Assembly: GCF_001439685.1 (NCBI RefSeq) | Contig: NZ_JYLH01000002.1 | Span: forward strand, 310,001 to 374,000 | Origin: Pseudomonas libanensis | GTDB lineage: Bacteria; Pseudomonadota; Gammaproteobacteria; Pseudomonadales; Pseudomonadaceae | Direction: 5' to 3' | DNA: 64,000 nt | Shown here: piece by piece, positions 26,081 through 34,710 of the stretch | How the letters are laid out: every line of letters starts with the position of its first letter | Position numbering within the stretch: position 1 is the stretch's first letter | The notes under the pieces: generated by a model | Seen by the model: only the letters and a program-made list of their open reading frames with translations | What the model was told of the DNA's origin: nothing | The model's database searches: none | Program-made: the position numbers and the translations under genes

Positions 26081-26306
26081 CCTCACTGCGCACCATGTTG
26101 GAAAACTCCGGCGGCGACATGCCGTCCAGTTCGGCGCGCACCCATTCGGCCCACTTGCCCTTGCGCTTGGCACGCTCGCCGAACAACCGCGCGGCTTCGC
26201 CCTTGGCCTTGCCCAGGTTGGTTTGCCACAGGTCGTAGAGGCGGGACTTTTCATCTTCCAGCTCGGCGCGTTCGGCGAGCGTCTTGTTGGCGAGATTGAA
26301 GCTCAT
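26052..26306 (-). CDS. Small conserved hypothetical protein (84 aa)
   Basis: An 84-aa, highly charged, helix-rich soluble protein with a WQTNLGKAKGEAARLFGERA stretch and a C-terminal VRSEVNKLMAAAK. I do not recognise a named domain. Codon use is normal for the genome, and it has its own upstream gap shared with the divergent DUF883 gene. It overlaps the LysR gene tail to tail by 29 bp. Confidence 0.7.
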   Translation of the reverse strand: MSFNLANKTLAERAELEDEKSRLYDLWQTNLGKAKGEAARLFGERAKRKGKWAEWVRAELDGMSPPEFSNMVRSEVNKLMAAAK

Positions 26307-26470
26307 ATTGAATTACCTGCTGCACAAATAAGTGACATCTTACACTGTAGGTCTAACGTTCCCGATCCGGATTTTGCCCCAGATGAACGCCGGGGAAAAT
26401 AACTGCAACTTTTGCCGCTGCCCGACACTCCATTGTTCACTGTCACATTCACCTGCAAGGAGTCACCCCA

Positions 26471-26791
26471 ATGGCCCGCAAAACCGCCACCCAAGCTGCC
26501 GAAGAACAAATCAAGGACCAAGCCTTCAGCGAATTGACCGCGCTGATCGAGGAGTCGGACAAATTGCTCAAAAGCAGCGCATCCCTGGTGGGCGAAGAAG
26601 GTGAAACTCTGCGCGAGCAGGTCGCCATCAAGCTCAAGCAAGCCCTGGACTCGCTGTCCAGCGTGCGTGAACGCAGCAAACCTGTGGTCGATGCCACCGA
26701 GACCTATATCGGTGGTCACCCATGGCAGACCGTGGCGATCTCCGCCGGTTTCGGCCTGGTGGTCGGCCTGTTGCTGGGTCGCCGCAACTGA
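26471..26791 (+). CDS. DUF883 (ElaB/YqjD-like) membrane-anchored protein
   Basis: A 106-aa protein with a long amphipathic helix (residues 1-75) and one C-terminal membrane helix (HPWQTVAISAGFGLVVGLLLG) ending in Arg-Arg-Asn. This is the DUF883 layout of E. coli ElaB/YqjD/YgaM, which tether stationary-phase ribosomes to the inner membrane. Strong RBS (AAGGAG) lies nine bases upstream of the ATG. Ribosome binding is known for the E. coli proteins and only inferred here. Confidence 0.9.
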   Translation: MARKTATQAAEEQIKDQAFSELTALIEESDKLLKSSASLVGEEGETLREQVAIKLKQALDSLSSVRERSKPVVDATETYIGGHPWQTVAISAGFGLVVGLLLGRRN

Positions 26792-26832
26792 TCCATGGCG
26801 TGGCAGCGGCCTACCGCTGCCACGCCATTGTT

Positions 26833-27867
26833 TCAACCCGCCAGCTCGCGCAACTGCTGCAGCACCTCTACCTCCAACACGATCCCCTCCTGCAACGATT
26901 TCGCCCGCGCGCGATGCCGCCGATCCCCCGGTAGCCGCCGCAGCCCCGCCGCATGCATCTGCCGCACCAGTTCCTGGCTGCGCTCGGCGAAGCCCTGCCC
27001 TGCCGTTTTTGCCGGATCGATCACGATCAGCAACTGGCCGGTCCAGGGTGTGCGGGCGCCGGGGTGGTTGGACCAATCAAACTCAAAGGAAAAATTGCCG
27101 CCAGTCAGGGCCGCCGCCAACAGTTCGACCATCATCGACAGCGCTGAGCCCTTGTGCCCGCCAAACGGCAACAACGCGCCGCCCTCAAGGATGGCCTTGG
27201 GGTCCTGGGTCGGCTGGCCCAGGCTGTCGACCCCGGTGCCCAGGGGCAGGCGCTCACCTTTGCGTGCGGCAATCTGCACATCGCCATGGGCAATGGCGCT
27301 GGTGGCCAGGTCAAACACAATCGGCGGGCCATCGGCGCGGGGTGCGGCAAATGCAATGGGGTTGGTGCCGAACAGCGGCCGATCCGCGCCGTGGGGCACC
27401 ACGCAGGTCATGCTGTTGACCACGCTCAGGGCTACCAGGCCTTCCTCGGCGAAGGGCTCCACATCCGGCCACAGCGCGGCGAAGTGGTGGGAGTTGCGAA
27501 TCGCCAGTAAGGCGATCCCGGCACTGCGGGCCTTCTCCACCAACAGGCTGCGCGCTGCCGCCAGGGCCGGTTGGGCGAAGCCGTTATTGGCATCCACGCG
27601 TACAAACCCGGAGGCGACATCCTCGACCACCGGCACCGCCTTGCCGCTGACCCAGCCACTGCCGAGCGTCGAGACATACCCGGGAATACGGAACACCCCA
27701 TGGCTATGGGCGCCGTCACGTTCAGCGCTGGCACAATTGTGCGCGAGCACCAAAGCCACCTCGGGCGACGTGCCATGCCGGACAAATACCTGTTGCAGCA
27801 AGGTCACCAGTTCGGTGAACGGGATCGAGGTCGAAGCCGTGGCGACTGTCGGAGACTGTGCAGACAT
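26833..27867 (-). CDS. dpkA: Delta1-piperideine-2-carboxylate/pyrroline-2-carboxylate reductase-like (LDH2 family)
   Basis: A 344-aa NAD(P)H oxidoreductase of the LDH2/MDG family (malate/L-lactate dehydrogenase fold). The catalytic His lies in RDGAHSHGVFRIPGY, and the cofactor region includes NSHHFAALWPDVEPFAEEG and GHKGSALSMMVELLA. Length and motifs match Pseudomonas DpkA (about 343 aa), which reduces cyclic imines in D-lysine and D-proline catabolism. GGAG precedes the chosen ATG; the frame upstream (40 codons) is not supported. Ureidoglycolate or malate dehydrogenases of the same family are alternatives. Confidence 0.78.
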   Translation of the reverse strand: MSAQSPTVATASTSIPFTELVTLLQQVFVRHGTSPEVALVLAHNCASAERDGAHSHGVFRIPGYVSTLGSGWVSGKAVPVVEDVASGFVRVDANNGFAQPALAAARSLLVEKARSAGIALLAIRNSHHFAALWPDVEPFAEEGLVALSVVNSMTCVVPHGADRPLFGTNPIAFAAPRADGPPIVFDLATSAIAHGDVQIAARKGERLPLGTGVDSLGQPTQDPKAILEGGALLPFGGHKGSALSMMVELLAAALTGGNFSFEFDWSNHPGARTPWTGQLLIVIDPAKTAGQGFAERSQELVRQMHAAGLRRLPGDRRHRARAKSLQEGIVLEVEVLQQLRELAG

Positions 27868-28070
27868 TTGAAGCTCCGTTTTTATGATTGGAAGGGGCAA
27901 CGAATGGACATCCAGACCGTCGATTAGACACCACGCACAGCGCTCGCTGTCAACTTGCCCCACGGCTCTGAGTACCACCGGGGCCAAAACCCTGGTTGAG
28001 GCGCGTCAAATTTTCATGAGTAGGGGCGCATGCTGGATGTGGGAGCCTGAGTAGGCCCCCAGCGGGTAGA

Positions 28071-28340
28071 TCAGTCTTTCTGGTCGCGCAGGACATTGCC
28101 GGAGGCGCCGTCGATACGGGCTTCATAGACAGTGCCGTCGGACTTGCGGCCTTTGACTTCCCAGTAACCGTCGTTGTCGGCTTCAGCCGAATAGACCTCG
28201 ATGTACCCAGCCTTGGTCTTCGCCACTTCAATGGCCTTCTCAATAGGGATCCAGCCGGCGCCCGGCTTATCGGCCAGGGCGGCGCCAGCGCTGAGCAGCG
28301 CGGTGGTTGCACACAGGGCGACTAAGGTTTTCTTCAACAT
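28071..28340 (-). CDS. PepSY-domain periplasmic protein
   Basis: An 89-aa exported protein: signal peptide 1-23 ending ALA, then one PepSY domain (about 30-88) with AIEVAKTKAGYIEVYSAE and YEARIDGASGNVL. Small secreted PepSY proteins are thought to inhibit or modulate peptidases or to be partners of two-component systems. No such system is adjacent. It is divergent from the FecR-like gene with 152 bp between. Confidence 0.88.
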   Translation of the reverse strand: MLKKTLVALCATTALLSAGAALADKPGAGWIPIEKAIEVAKTKAGYIEVYSAEADNDGYWEVKGRKSDGTVYEARIDGASGNVLRDQKD

Positions 28341-28492
28341 ATTCGTACTCCATTGTGGGAATGCCGGACACTTGTCCTGATATTTTAGGTATTACCAAAT
28401 AAGAATAAGTTCCAATTGATGTGCAATCGCCATGATGGCGGTTCTCGCCGCCTGCCTCGGAGGGTTAGAATGCGGCAAACCAGGATGAGTCA

Positions 28493-29488
28493 ATGAGCGA
28501 AAAGCCCCTTTCAGACGCCGAATACGATGCAATCACCGACGCCGCCGCGCATTGGTGCATGCGCCTGCACGCCGCCGATTGCACGGCGAGCGAACGTCAG
28601 GCTTTTACGCAATGGCACGATACCCATCCGCTGCACGCCTTCGAATATGCGGCCATGCTGGAAATCTGGGAGGTGGCCGATCACCTGCCCCGCCCTCCAC
28701 CTGCCCCGACGGTAGCCCCCGTCAAGCCACGCAGCCGGTTACGCAACTACGCAGTGGCCGCAGCGGTGTGCCTTGCCGCATTGCCGCTTGCGGCCTTTAC
28801 CGGCTGGGAAGCCGGTTGGTTGCCCAGTTCTTATGAACATTTCGAAGCAACCAATGGCCTGGAAAAAATCACCCTCGGCGATGGCAGCCAAGTGGAGTTG
28901 AACCTGGGCACCGAGCTGGTCTACAGCCACTACAAGGACCAGCGCCGGGTCACCTTGAAAAAGGGCGAAGCGTTCTTCAAGGTGACCCACGACCGTGAAC
29001 ACCCGTTTATCGTGCGGGCCGGCGAAGGCCAGGTGCGGGTAACCGGTACCCAGTTCAACGTCTGGGAATACGACGAACAGGTGCGGGTGATATTGCTGGA
29101 AGGTTCGGTGCAGGTTTCCAGCGACGCGGAGCACGCCAGTGTACCGCTGAGCCCAGGCATGCAGGCCAGCTTTCGCCAAGGTGACGATACCCCGCAAGTC
29201 GCCGCCATCAGCCCCGATGACAGCGCGCTGGCGTGGCGCCAGGGCAAGCTGGTGCTCGACAACCTGCCCCTTGCAGATGCGCTGCCGCTGATCAACCGTT
29301 ATCTGAAAACGCCGGTCATGCTGGCAGACGCCGGTACCGGCAAGATCCGCATCGGTGGTATCTACAATATCAACGAAGTCAGCAACCTCGTTCCCTCCCT
29401 GCCCAAGGTGCTGCCGGTCTACCTGACCCAGAACCAGGACGGCAACCCCGTACTCAATTCCATCCCAGGTAAAACCCCCAAGGGCTGA
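28493..29488 (+). CDS. FecR-like transmembrane anti-sigma/sensor protein (orphan)
   Basis: A 331-aa protein with an N-terminal DUF4880 helical domain (about 8-65; AAHWCMRLHAADCTASERQA), a single membrane helix (about 83-104), a periplasmic FecR domain (about 115-215; EKITLGDGSQVELN, VRVTGTQFNVW, VILLEGSVQVSS) and a C-terminal secretin/TonB short-N-like segment (about 255-320). FecR proteins normally carry TonB-receptor signals to an ECF sigma factor. No ECF sigma or receptor gene is adjacent here, and the gene sits 314 bp upstream of fapA. Its partner is unknown. Confidence 0.88.
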   Translation: MSEKPLSDAEYDAITDAAAHWCMRLHAADCTASERQAFTQWHDTHPLHAFEYAAMLEIWEVADHLPRPPPAPTVAPVKPRSRLRNYAVAAAVCLAALPLAAFTGWEAGWLPSSYEHFEATNGLEKITLGDGSQVELNLGTELVYSHYKDQRRVTLKKGEAFFKVTHDREHPFIVRAGEGQVRVTGTQFNVWEYDEQVRVILLEGSVQVSSDAEHASVPLSPGMQASFRQGDDTPQVAAISPDDSALAWRQGKLVLDNLPLADALPLINRYLKTPVMLADAGTGKIRIGGIYNINEVSNLVPSLPKVLPVYLTQNQDGNPVLNSIPGKTPKG

Positions 29489-29532
29489 GCCCCCATGCGG
29501 GGGTGGGTTCACTCATGCCCGCAGTCTCAGTT

Positions 29533-29671
29533 TTGAAACACCTCCCGCCCCTGAATCGCCCGCTTTGTGCGGATTCATCCATTTGTCATGGGCGGTGTTA
29601 CATCGCTGAGACAGTGCGAGGTGAGGATGGGCCTGTCTCAAGCGCCCGGGGAGTGTTTCAACGTTGAAACA
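29533..29671. promoter_or_regulatory. Candidate upstream activating sites of the fap operon
   Basis: A perfect 18-bp palindrome TGTTTCAACGTTGAAACA lies at 29654-29671. Further upstream are an inverted pair TGAGACAG / CTGTCTCA (29607-29614 and 29633-29640) and a half-site TTGAAACA (29533-29540). All lie about 90-230 bp before the expected transcription start, where enhancer-binding proteins act. The rest of the 29489-29802 gap has no gene. Confidence 0.55.
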
Positions 29672-29734
29672 GCGTTGCCATCACTTTGCCTGGCTTTAAA
29701 CATAACCCTCTGTAAATCAACAAAAAATCAAAAG

Positions 29735-29750
29735 CGGCACGGCTTCTGCT
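29735..29750 (+). promoter_or_regulatory. Sigma-54 (-24/-12) promoter of fapABCDEF
   Basis: CGGCACGGCTTCTGCT matches the RpoN consensus TGGCACG-N4-TTGCW at all but two positions. The invariant GG and GC are exactly 12 bp apart (start to start). It lies 53 bp before the fapA start, predicting transcription from about 29762. It needs an activator ATPase; one is encoded at the other end of the operon. Confidence 0.75.
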
Positions 29751-29802
29751 CTCTCCCTGACAACGCTGTTTAGGGTCAGCGTGAAGCATAAGGACTGCCG
29801 CC

Positions 29803-30255
29803 GTGAACACACTTGCTCAAGGTTCGATGACCGCACTGCTGGTCTGCTGTGTACTCAGCGCCGGTATCAGTATTGCGAGCTTTGCCGGTGACGGCGTTAT
29901 CGTCACGGGTCGTAATGTGCAGGGTCATATGGTCGGCCGCCCGGCATTCGGCCCCGACCCCTACCCCACTACCGCCAACGCCAACCCCAGCAAAGAGATC
30001 ATCAACGCCCTGTCCGGCGAACTCAGCGACGCGGATATTGGCGGCATCAGCAGCGGCGCAAGCCTCGCCCGTTCCACCCAGCCCAATGCCAGTTTGTCTG
30101 GCCTTGGCACCACACAGCACGGCATGTCGACACTGGGTACTGGCGCAGCCGCCGGCCATGGTGCGGGCAGCAGCATGGGCGGGCAGATCAGCGACTCGAT
30201 CCAGCGCGGCATGGCCCCCTTGAACAACCTCGGCAACATGCTGGGGGGCAAGTGA
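29803..30255 (+). CDS. fapA: Functional amyloid operon protein FapA
   Basis: A 150-aa exported protein, first gene of the fap operon. The N-terminal hydrophobic signal (about 8-28) is followed by a Gly/Ser/Ala-rich low-complexity chain with no Cys in the mature part. FapA is described as a periplasmic chaperone-like factor that influences how FapB and FapC assemble. The start codon is GTG with AGGA upstream. It overlaps fapB as TGATG. Confidence 0.9.
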   Translation: MNTLAQGSMTALLVCCVLSAGISIASFAGDGVIVTGRNVQGHMVGRPAFGPDPYPTTANANPSKEIINALSGELSDADIGGISSGASLARSTQPNASLSGLGTTQHGMSTLGTGAAAGHGAGSSMGGQISDSIQRGMAPLNNLGNMLGGK

Positions 30256-30806
30256 TGAATCGCGCCCTGTTGATTTTCGCCCTGCTGGGCAGCGCCTCGG
30301 CCATGGCCGACAACTCCGCGGTGATCAACAACAGCGGCCAGCAGTACGAAGGTGTGCTGTCGATCAACCAGGCAGCCGGCACCCGGCAACAAACGATCAA
30401 CAGCCGCGCCATTGCGCTCGATGGCCAGGCCACCACCGTCGACATCCAGAACCTCAATGGCAGGGTCGACCCAGCCCTGAACGCCAAGGCGGCGATCCAG
30501 GGCACTTCTTTTACCAATGGCAACGGTGTGCTGGGCATCAACCAGTCGGCCGGGGCCAATAACCAATCGATCAATGCGGTGCGGATCAGCCTCAACCCTG
30601 GCCCGCAAAGCATCGATGACAGCGTCCTGTTGCAACAGAACACGACGACGCTGGCAACTGACTCAGGGCTCACCCCCACCACTGGCAGCCGCCAGGTCGT
30701 TACCAGCGACCAGGCCTTCACCGGCAGCCGGGGTGTGATTCAGGTGAACCAGAGTGCCGGGGTGGGGAACCGAGTGGCTAACACCCTGGGCATCACTATC
30801 AAGTGA
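30255..30806 (+). CDS. fapB: Minor amyloid subunit/nucleator FapB
   Basis: A 183-aa secreted amyloid protein. Signal peptide 1-18 ends AMA; the mature chain has three imperfect repeats containing GVLSINQAAGTRQQTIN, GVLGINQSAGANNQSIN and GVIQVNQSAGVGNRVAN. These Asn/Gln-rich beta-arch repeats are the amyloid core shared with FapC. FapB is thought to nucleate FapC fibrils. ATG overlaps the fapA stop; a GTG one codon earlier is an alternative. Confidence 0.94.
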   Translation: MNRALLIFALLGSASAMADNSAVINNSGQQYEGVLSINQAAGTRQQTINSRAIALDGQATTVDIQNLNGRVDPALNAKAAIQGTSFTNGNGVLGINQSAGANNQSINAVRISLNPGPQSIDDSVLLQQNTTTLATDSGLTPTTGSRQVVTSDQAFTGSRGVIQVNQSAGVGNRVANTLGITIK

Positions 30807-30874
30807 CCGCTTGATAGACGTTCGTTAGGCCGTACCAACACTTAACCAACTAATCAGAAGCAAGGAGAAACACC

Positions 30875-31609
30875 ATGAAACCTCAAATGGCGCTCAAACC
30901 ACTGGTTTTCGCTCTCGCCGCACTCATGGCTGCTGCTGCTCAAGCGGGTGGCTGGCATCCAGCTCCTCAACCCACCGGCACTGTTGCCGCTGTCGTCACT
31001 GATGTACAAAAAAGCGAACACAACAAATTCGACGACACCAACACCGAAAACAACGCCTCGGCCGATAACTCGGTCAACAGCAACAGCGGTAACGTCGGGG
31101 TCAACGTGCAATCAGGTTCCGGCAACCAGGCTGACAACGCCGGCGCCATTTCCAGTGCCAAAGGCGACTTCGCCACCGTGTTTGCCGTGATCGATGTCGA
31201 CCAAGGCAGCTCGCATAACAACTTCGTCAACAAAGGCACACAAAACAACGCCTCTGTGGACGACTCCATCACCGGCAACTCCGGCAACGTGGGTTACAAC
31301 GGCCAGGCCGGCCAGGGCAACCAGGGTAAAAACAACCTGGCCATCACCACCGCTGACGGCAAGAACATCGCAGCGGCTTCCAACACCGAGCAGAACTCGC
31401 TCAACAACAGCTACCTGAACACGGCCGCCAGCAGCCATGGTTATGGCAAGCCTCAGTACGTGTCCAACAACGCAAGCCTCGACAACTCGGTTAACCGCAA
31501 CTCCGGCAACGTAGGCGTCAACCTGCAATCCGGTTCGGGCAACCAAGGCAGCAACAGCCTGGCGATCGGCCAAGGTTGCAGCGTCTGCAGCAGCGGCGTG
31601 CGCTTCTGA
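30875..31609 (+). CDS. fapC: Major functional amyloid subunit FapC
   Basis: A 244-aa secreted fibril protein. Signal peptide 1-24 ends AQA. Three about 35-residue repeats (near 58-92, 123-157 and 197-231) each contain the core NSGNVG followed by QSGSGNQ-type or QAGQGNQ residues. Linkers of 30 and 39 residues separate them. The C-terminus has the conserved CSVC (CxxC) motif. Strong RBS AAGGAG. A terminator-like hairpin follows the stop, separating this major subunit from fapD. Confidence 0.96.
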   Translation: MKPQMALKPLVFALAALMAAAAQAGGWHPAPQPTGTVAAVVTDVQKSEHNKFDDTNTENNASADNSVNSNSGNVGVNVQSGSGNQADNAGAISSAKGDFATVFAVIDVDQGSSHNNFVNKGTQNNASVDDSITGNSGNVGYNGQAGQGNQGKNNLAITTADGKNIAAASNTEQNSLNNSYLNTAASSHGYGKPQYVSNNASLDNSVNRNSGNVGVNLQSGSGNQGSNSLAIGQGCSVCSSGVRF

Positions 31610-31616
31610 TCCAACG

Positions 31617-31636
31617 GGGCCTTGGCAACAAGGCCC
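31617..31636 (+). terminator. Intra-operon terminator/attenuator between fapC and fapD
   Basis: A 7-bp perfect stem GGGCCTT / AAGGCCC with a 6-base loop, followed by TTTCTTATT. It starts 7 bp after the fapC stop and lies before fapD, so part of the transcripts would end after fapABC. Confidence 0.7.
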
Positions 31637-31670
31637 TTTCTTATTCCAGTGTCCAGCAGGTGATCCGATC

Positions 31671-32351
31671 ATGCGCCTCGCGACTCTCACCCTCCTGATG
31701 TTGCTCACCGGCACCACCTGGGCAGGCACCATGGCGATCTCCGCCATGCCCGGCGGCGCGGTGATCTACAAGAAGGTCGAGAGCATCCGTGAGCGCCGCT
31801 TCGCCAACCTGGTGGAACAGAAAACCGATTTCAGCTGCGGTGCGGCGGCGCTCGCCACCATCTTGCGCCAGGCGTATTGGCTGGATGTCGACGAAGCCCA
31901 CATCATCAAAGGCATGCTGGTCACTGCCGACCAGGACCTGGTGCGAACCCAGGGCTTTTCCATGCTGGACATGAAGCGCTACCTCGAAAGCATCGGCATG
32001 CGTGCCCGGGGCTACAAGATTGCGCCGGATACCTTGCTGACCGTGAAGATCCCCGTGGTGGTGCTGCTGGAAATCCGTGGCTACAAGCACTTCGTGGTGA
32101 TGCAGCGGGCCGACAAGGACTGGGTGTATATCGGCGACCCGGTGCTGGGCCACAAGCGCTATTCCCGTGACGATTTCGTCAAAGGCTGGAATGGCATTGT
32201 CTTCGCCGTACTGGGTGAAGGTTACGACAAGGCCAATGTCTTGCTCGACCCGCCCCTGCCGCTGACCGCCAAGAGCCAGATGAATGAGTTCAGGCCGGTG
32301 GGCGATGCAGAGCTGATGGATTTCGGTTTTATCCAGAGCGACTTCTTCTAG
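31671..32351 (+). CDS. fapD: C39-like cysteine peptidase FapD
   Basis: A 226-aa exported protein with a C39-family peptidase fold. The catalytic Cys is in TDFSCGAAALATIL, His in GYKHFVVMQ, and Asp in YIGDPVLGHKRYS. Residues 1-18 are a signal peptide, placing it in the periplasm. FapD is needed for Fap export, by an action not fully defined, possibly processing of a partner. It follows the attenuator and precedes fapE by 37 bp. Confidence 0.93.
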   Translation: MRLATLTLLMLLTGTTWAGTMAISAMPGGAVIYKKVESIRERRFANLVEQKTDFSCGAAALATILRQAYWLDVDEAHIIKGMLVTADQDLVRTQGFSMLDMKRYLESIGMRARGYKIAPDTLLTVKIPVVVLLEIRGYKHFVVMQRADKDWVYIGDPVLGHKRYSRDDFVKGWNGIVFAVLGEGYDKANVLLDPPLPLTAKSQMNEFRPVGDAELMDFGFIQSDFF

Positions 32352-32388
32352 AAGCGCAATAAGGGGCAGGACGCCCCAGGAGCCGCAG

Positions 32389-33132
32389 ATGAACACTTGC
32401 CGTTGGCTGACGCTGTTGTGCGTGGCAGCCTCAATGCCCGCTTATGCGTCATCGGGGTTCAAGCCCATCGAACTCAAGGACGCGGAAATGGCCGAGCTGC
32501 GTGGCCGGTATGTAATGCCGGGGCGCATCATCAGCTTCGGCATCGTCATGAGCAGCACTTGGACCAATGCCGTCGGTGACAGCATCACCGGCACGGCCAA
32601 CATGCAGATCGACAAGACCACTATCACCCCGCAGTTCTATGTGCAAACCACCGGTTCGGCCGGCACCGGCACGCCTCCAACTACCGGCACCGGTAACGTG
32701 GTCGGGGGGGCGGGCCTGGGCAGCGGCCAGGGCGTGACCCAAAGTGTGCGCACGGCCGGCGATGGCAACACCGCCTACAACAACGTCGGCATCAATGTCG
32801 AGAACGGCGTTACCCCCGCCAATAACCTCCAATCCGGGCAGGTACTGGTGGCCGGCGGTACCGTGAGCGGTGACAGCGCAGCGGGCCGCGTCAGCGTATC
32901 GGCCAACAATGGCGGCGTGCAGATGGCGATCCAGGCCAACCACAACCAAGGCAGCAGCCTGCAGCAGATCGGTGGCGGCAACGTGCTGCAGGGTACGGTG
33001 CTGACCGGCAATACCAACCTTGTCAGAAATATCACTCAGATCAACGTGGTGATGAACAATAACGGCCTGAATAACGCCGCGTTGAATTGCAATTTGGATC
33101 AGCTCAAAGGCCTACGCATGCTCGGTTATTGA
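32389..33132 (+). CDS. fapE: Minor fibril component FapE
   Basis: A 247-aa secreted protein. Signal peptide 1-22 ends AYA. The chain starts with KPIELKDAEMAELRGRYVMPG, then Thr/Gly-rich and Asn-rich beta segments, and ends with CNLDQLKGLRMLGY, the C-terminal block typical of FapE. It is found as a minor constituent of purified fibrils and may cap or aid export. Confidence 0.92.
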   Translation: MNTCRWLTLLCVAASMPAYASSGFKPIELKDAEMAELRGRYVMPGRIISFGIVMSSTWTNAVGDSITGTANMQIDKTTITPQFYVQTTGSAGTGTPPTTGTGNVVGGAGLGSGQGVTQSVRTAGDGNTAYNNVGINVENGVTPANNLQSGQVLVAGGTVSGDSAAGRVSVSANNGGVQMAIQANHNQGSSLQQIGGGNVLQGTVLTGNTNLVRNITQINVVMNNNGLNNAALNCNLDQLKGLRMLGY

Positions 33133-33182
33133 ACTACGCTGACCCTTCGACACTTACGCATTAGTAAAGGACGGCTTATTTC

Positions 33183-34481
33183 ATGCATCGATCGTTATCG
33201 CTACGTGCGGTGGTTTGTTTAAGTACGCTCTTGCCCGCATCGCTGTTGTATGCCGCGCCAGACGCCGATATCGAAACCCTGAAGAGGGAACTCCTGGAAC
33301 TCAAGCAACGTTATGACGTGCAGCAAAAAGCCTTGGCTGTGCTGGAACAACGGGTGCGCCAGGTAGAGGATCAACCGGCGACGCCGGCCCCCAGGCGTCT
33401 GGCCAAGTCACCTGCCGACTTCAAGAATGGCGGTAACGCTGTCGCGACCACGGGGACTGGAGCCGCAGCCGCCTCGGGTGGTGCAGGCAGTTCCTACGGC
33501 CAATCCCTCAAGGACGATTCGGCCCCCGCGCAAAGTGTGAGCAACCTCTACAACGAGGCCAGTGGCTTCTTCGGCAATGGCAAGTTCAGCGTTGAAACCG
33601 GCATCACCTATGCCCGTTATGACGCGCGCCAATTGACCCTCAATGGCTTCCTCGCACTGGACTCGATCTTCCTCGGCAACATCAACCTGGACCGGATCAA
33701 GTCCGACAGCTGGACCCTGGACCTCACCGGGCGCTACAACGTTGACAACCGTTGGCAGTTCGACCTGAACGTACCGGTGGTGTACCGCGACTCGACCTAC
33801 CAGTCGGCCGGCGCCGGCAACGACGCCACCGCCACCTCGGAAGGCTCGGTGACCCGCGACCCGACCATTGGCGATGTCAACTTTGGCGTGGCCTACAAGT
33901 TCCTCGACGAAACCCCGACCTTGCCGGATGCGGTGGTATCTGTACGGGTCAAGGCGCCCACGGGTAAAGAGCCTTTCGGCATCAAGCTGGTCAGGCAACC
34001 CAATAACGACAACCTCTATCTGCCGGAAAGCCTGCCAACAGGCAACGGGGTCTGGTCGGTCACCCCAGGCATTTCTCTGGTCAAGACCTTCGACCCGGCA
34101 GTGTTGTTTGGCTCGCTGTCGTATACCCACAACTTTGAAGATTCGTTTGACGATATCAGCAGCGACGTCAACCAGAAGGTCGGCGGTAAAGTCCGCCTGG
34201 GCGACAGCTTCCAGTTCGGCGTCGGCGTAGCCTTCGCGCTCAACGAAAAAATGAGCATGTCGTTCTCGGTCTCCGACCTGGTGCAGCGCAAGAGCAAGCT
34301 CAAGCCGGACGGCGGCGACTGGCAATCGGTGGTCTCCAGCGATGCCAATGCCGGTTACTTCAACGTGGGCATGACCATTGCCGCGTCGGATAATTTGACC
34401 ATCGTGCCGAACCTGGCGATTGGCATGACCGATGATGCGCCGGACTTCACGTTCAGCCTGAAATTCCCGTATTACTTCTGA
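33183..34481 (+). CDS. fapF: Outer-membrane Fap export channel FapF
   Basis: A 432-aa outer-membrane protein. Signal peptide (about 1-25), a coiled-coil trimerisation helix (about 28-65; [20 protein letters not shown]), a disordered plug/linker rich in Gly/Ala/Ser, then a 12-stranded beta-barrel ending KFPYYF with the terminal Phe. FapF forms the trimeric pore through which the Fap subunits leave the cell. It is the last gene of the operon; a degenerate REPIN follows. Confidence 0.95.
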   Translation: MHRSLSLRAVVCLSTLLPASLLYAAPDADIETLKRELLELKQRYDVQQKALAVLEQRVRQVEDQPATPAPRRLAKSPADFKNGGNAVATTGTGAAAASGGAGSSYGQSLKDDSAPAQSVSNLYNEASGFFGNGKFSVETGITYARYDARQLTLNGFLALDSIFLGNINLDRIKSDSWTLDLTGRYNVDNRWQFDLNVPVVYRDSTYQSAGAGNDATATSEGSVTRDPTIGDVNFGVAYKFLDETPTLPDAVVSVRVKAPTGKEPFGIKLVRQPNNDNLYLPESLPTGNGVWSVTPGISLVKTFDPAVLFGSLSYTHNFEDSFDDISSDVNQKVGGKVRLGDSFQFGVGVAFALNEKMSMSFSVSDLVQRKSKLKPDGGDWQSVVSSDANAGYFNVGMTIAASDNLTIVPNLAIGMTDDAPDFTFSLKFPYYF

Positions 34482-34484
34482 TTG

Positions 34485-34559
34485 GTTTGCCCGCAGGCGG
34501 TGTGTCAGTTGCTGCATCTGTGACTGCACTACCGCCTTCGCAGGCAAGCCAGCTCCCAC
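34485..34559. repeat. REPIN with eroded left half, downstream of fapF
   Basis: The right unit TTCGCAGGCAAGCCAGCTCC is intact and ends CAC at 34559; the left unit is reduced to GTTTGCCCGCAGG. More REP-like fragments (near 34610 and 34660-34680) follow. This is the gap between the convergent fapF and sigma-54 activator genes. Confidence 0.7.
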
Positions 34560-34710
34560 ATTGGCCCATGTATTGCCCACAGAATCAACGCCTGGCACAA
34601 ATCCCCTGTGGGAGCGTGGAGTGTCAGGTAGACAGGCGTCAGCTTTCAGGCCGTAACGGGAACAAGCGCCCTCCCACAAACTCATTGCGCAGCCTTTGGG
34701 TTTATCCGCC

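Noticed and set aside
30875..31609. Direct repeats in DNA as a mobile element
   Set aside because: They are the three protein-level amyloid repeats of FapC and are explained by the gene.
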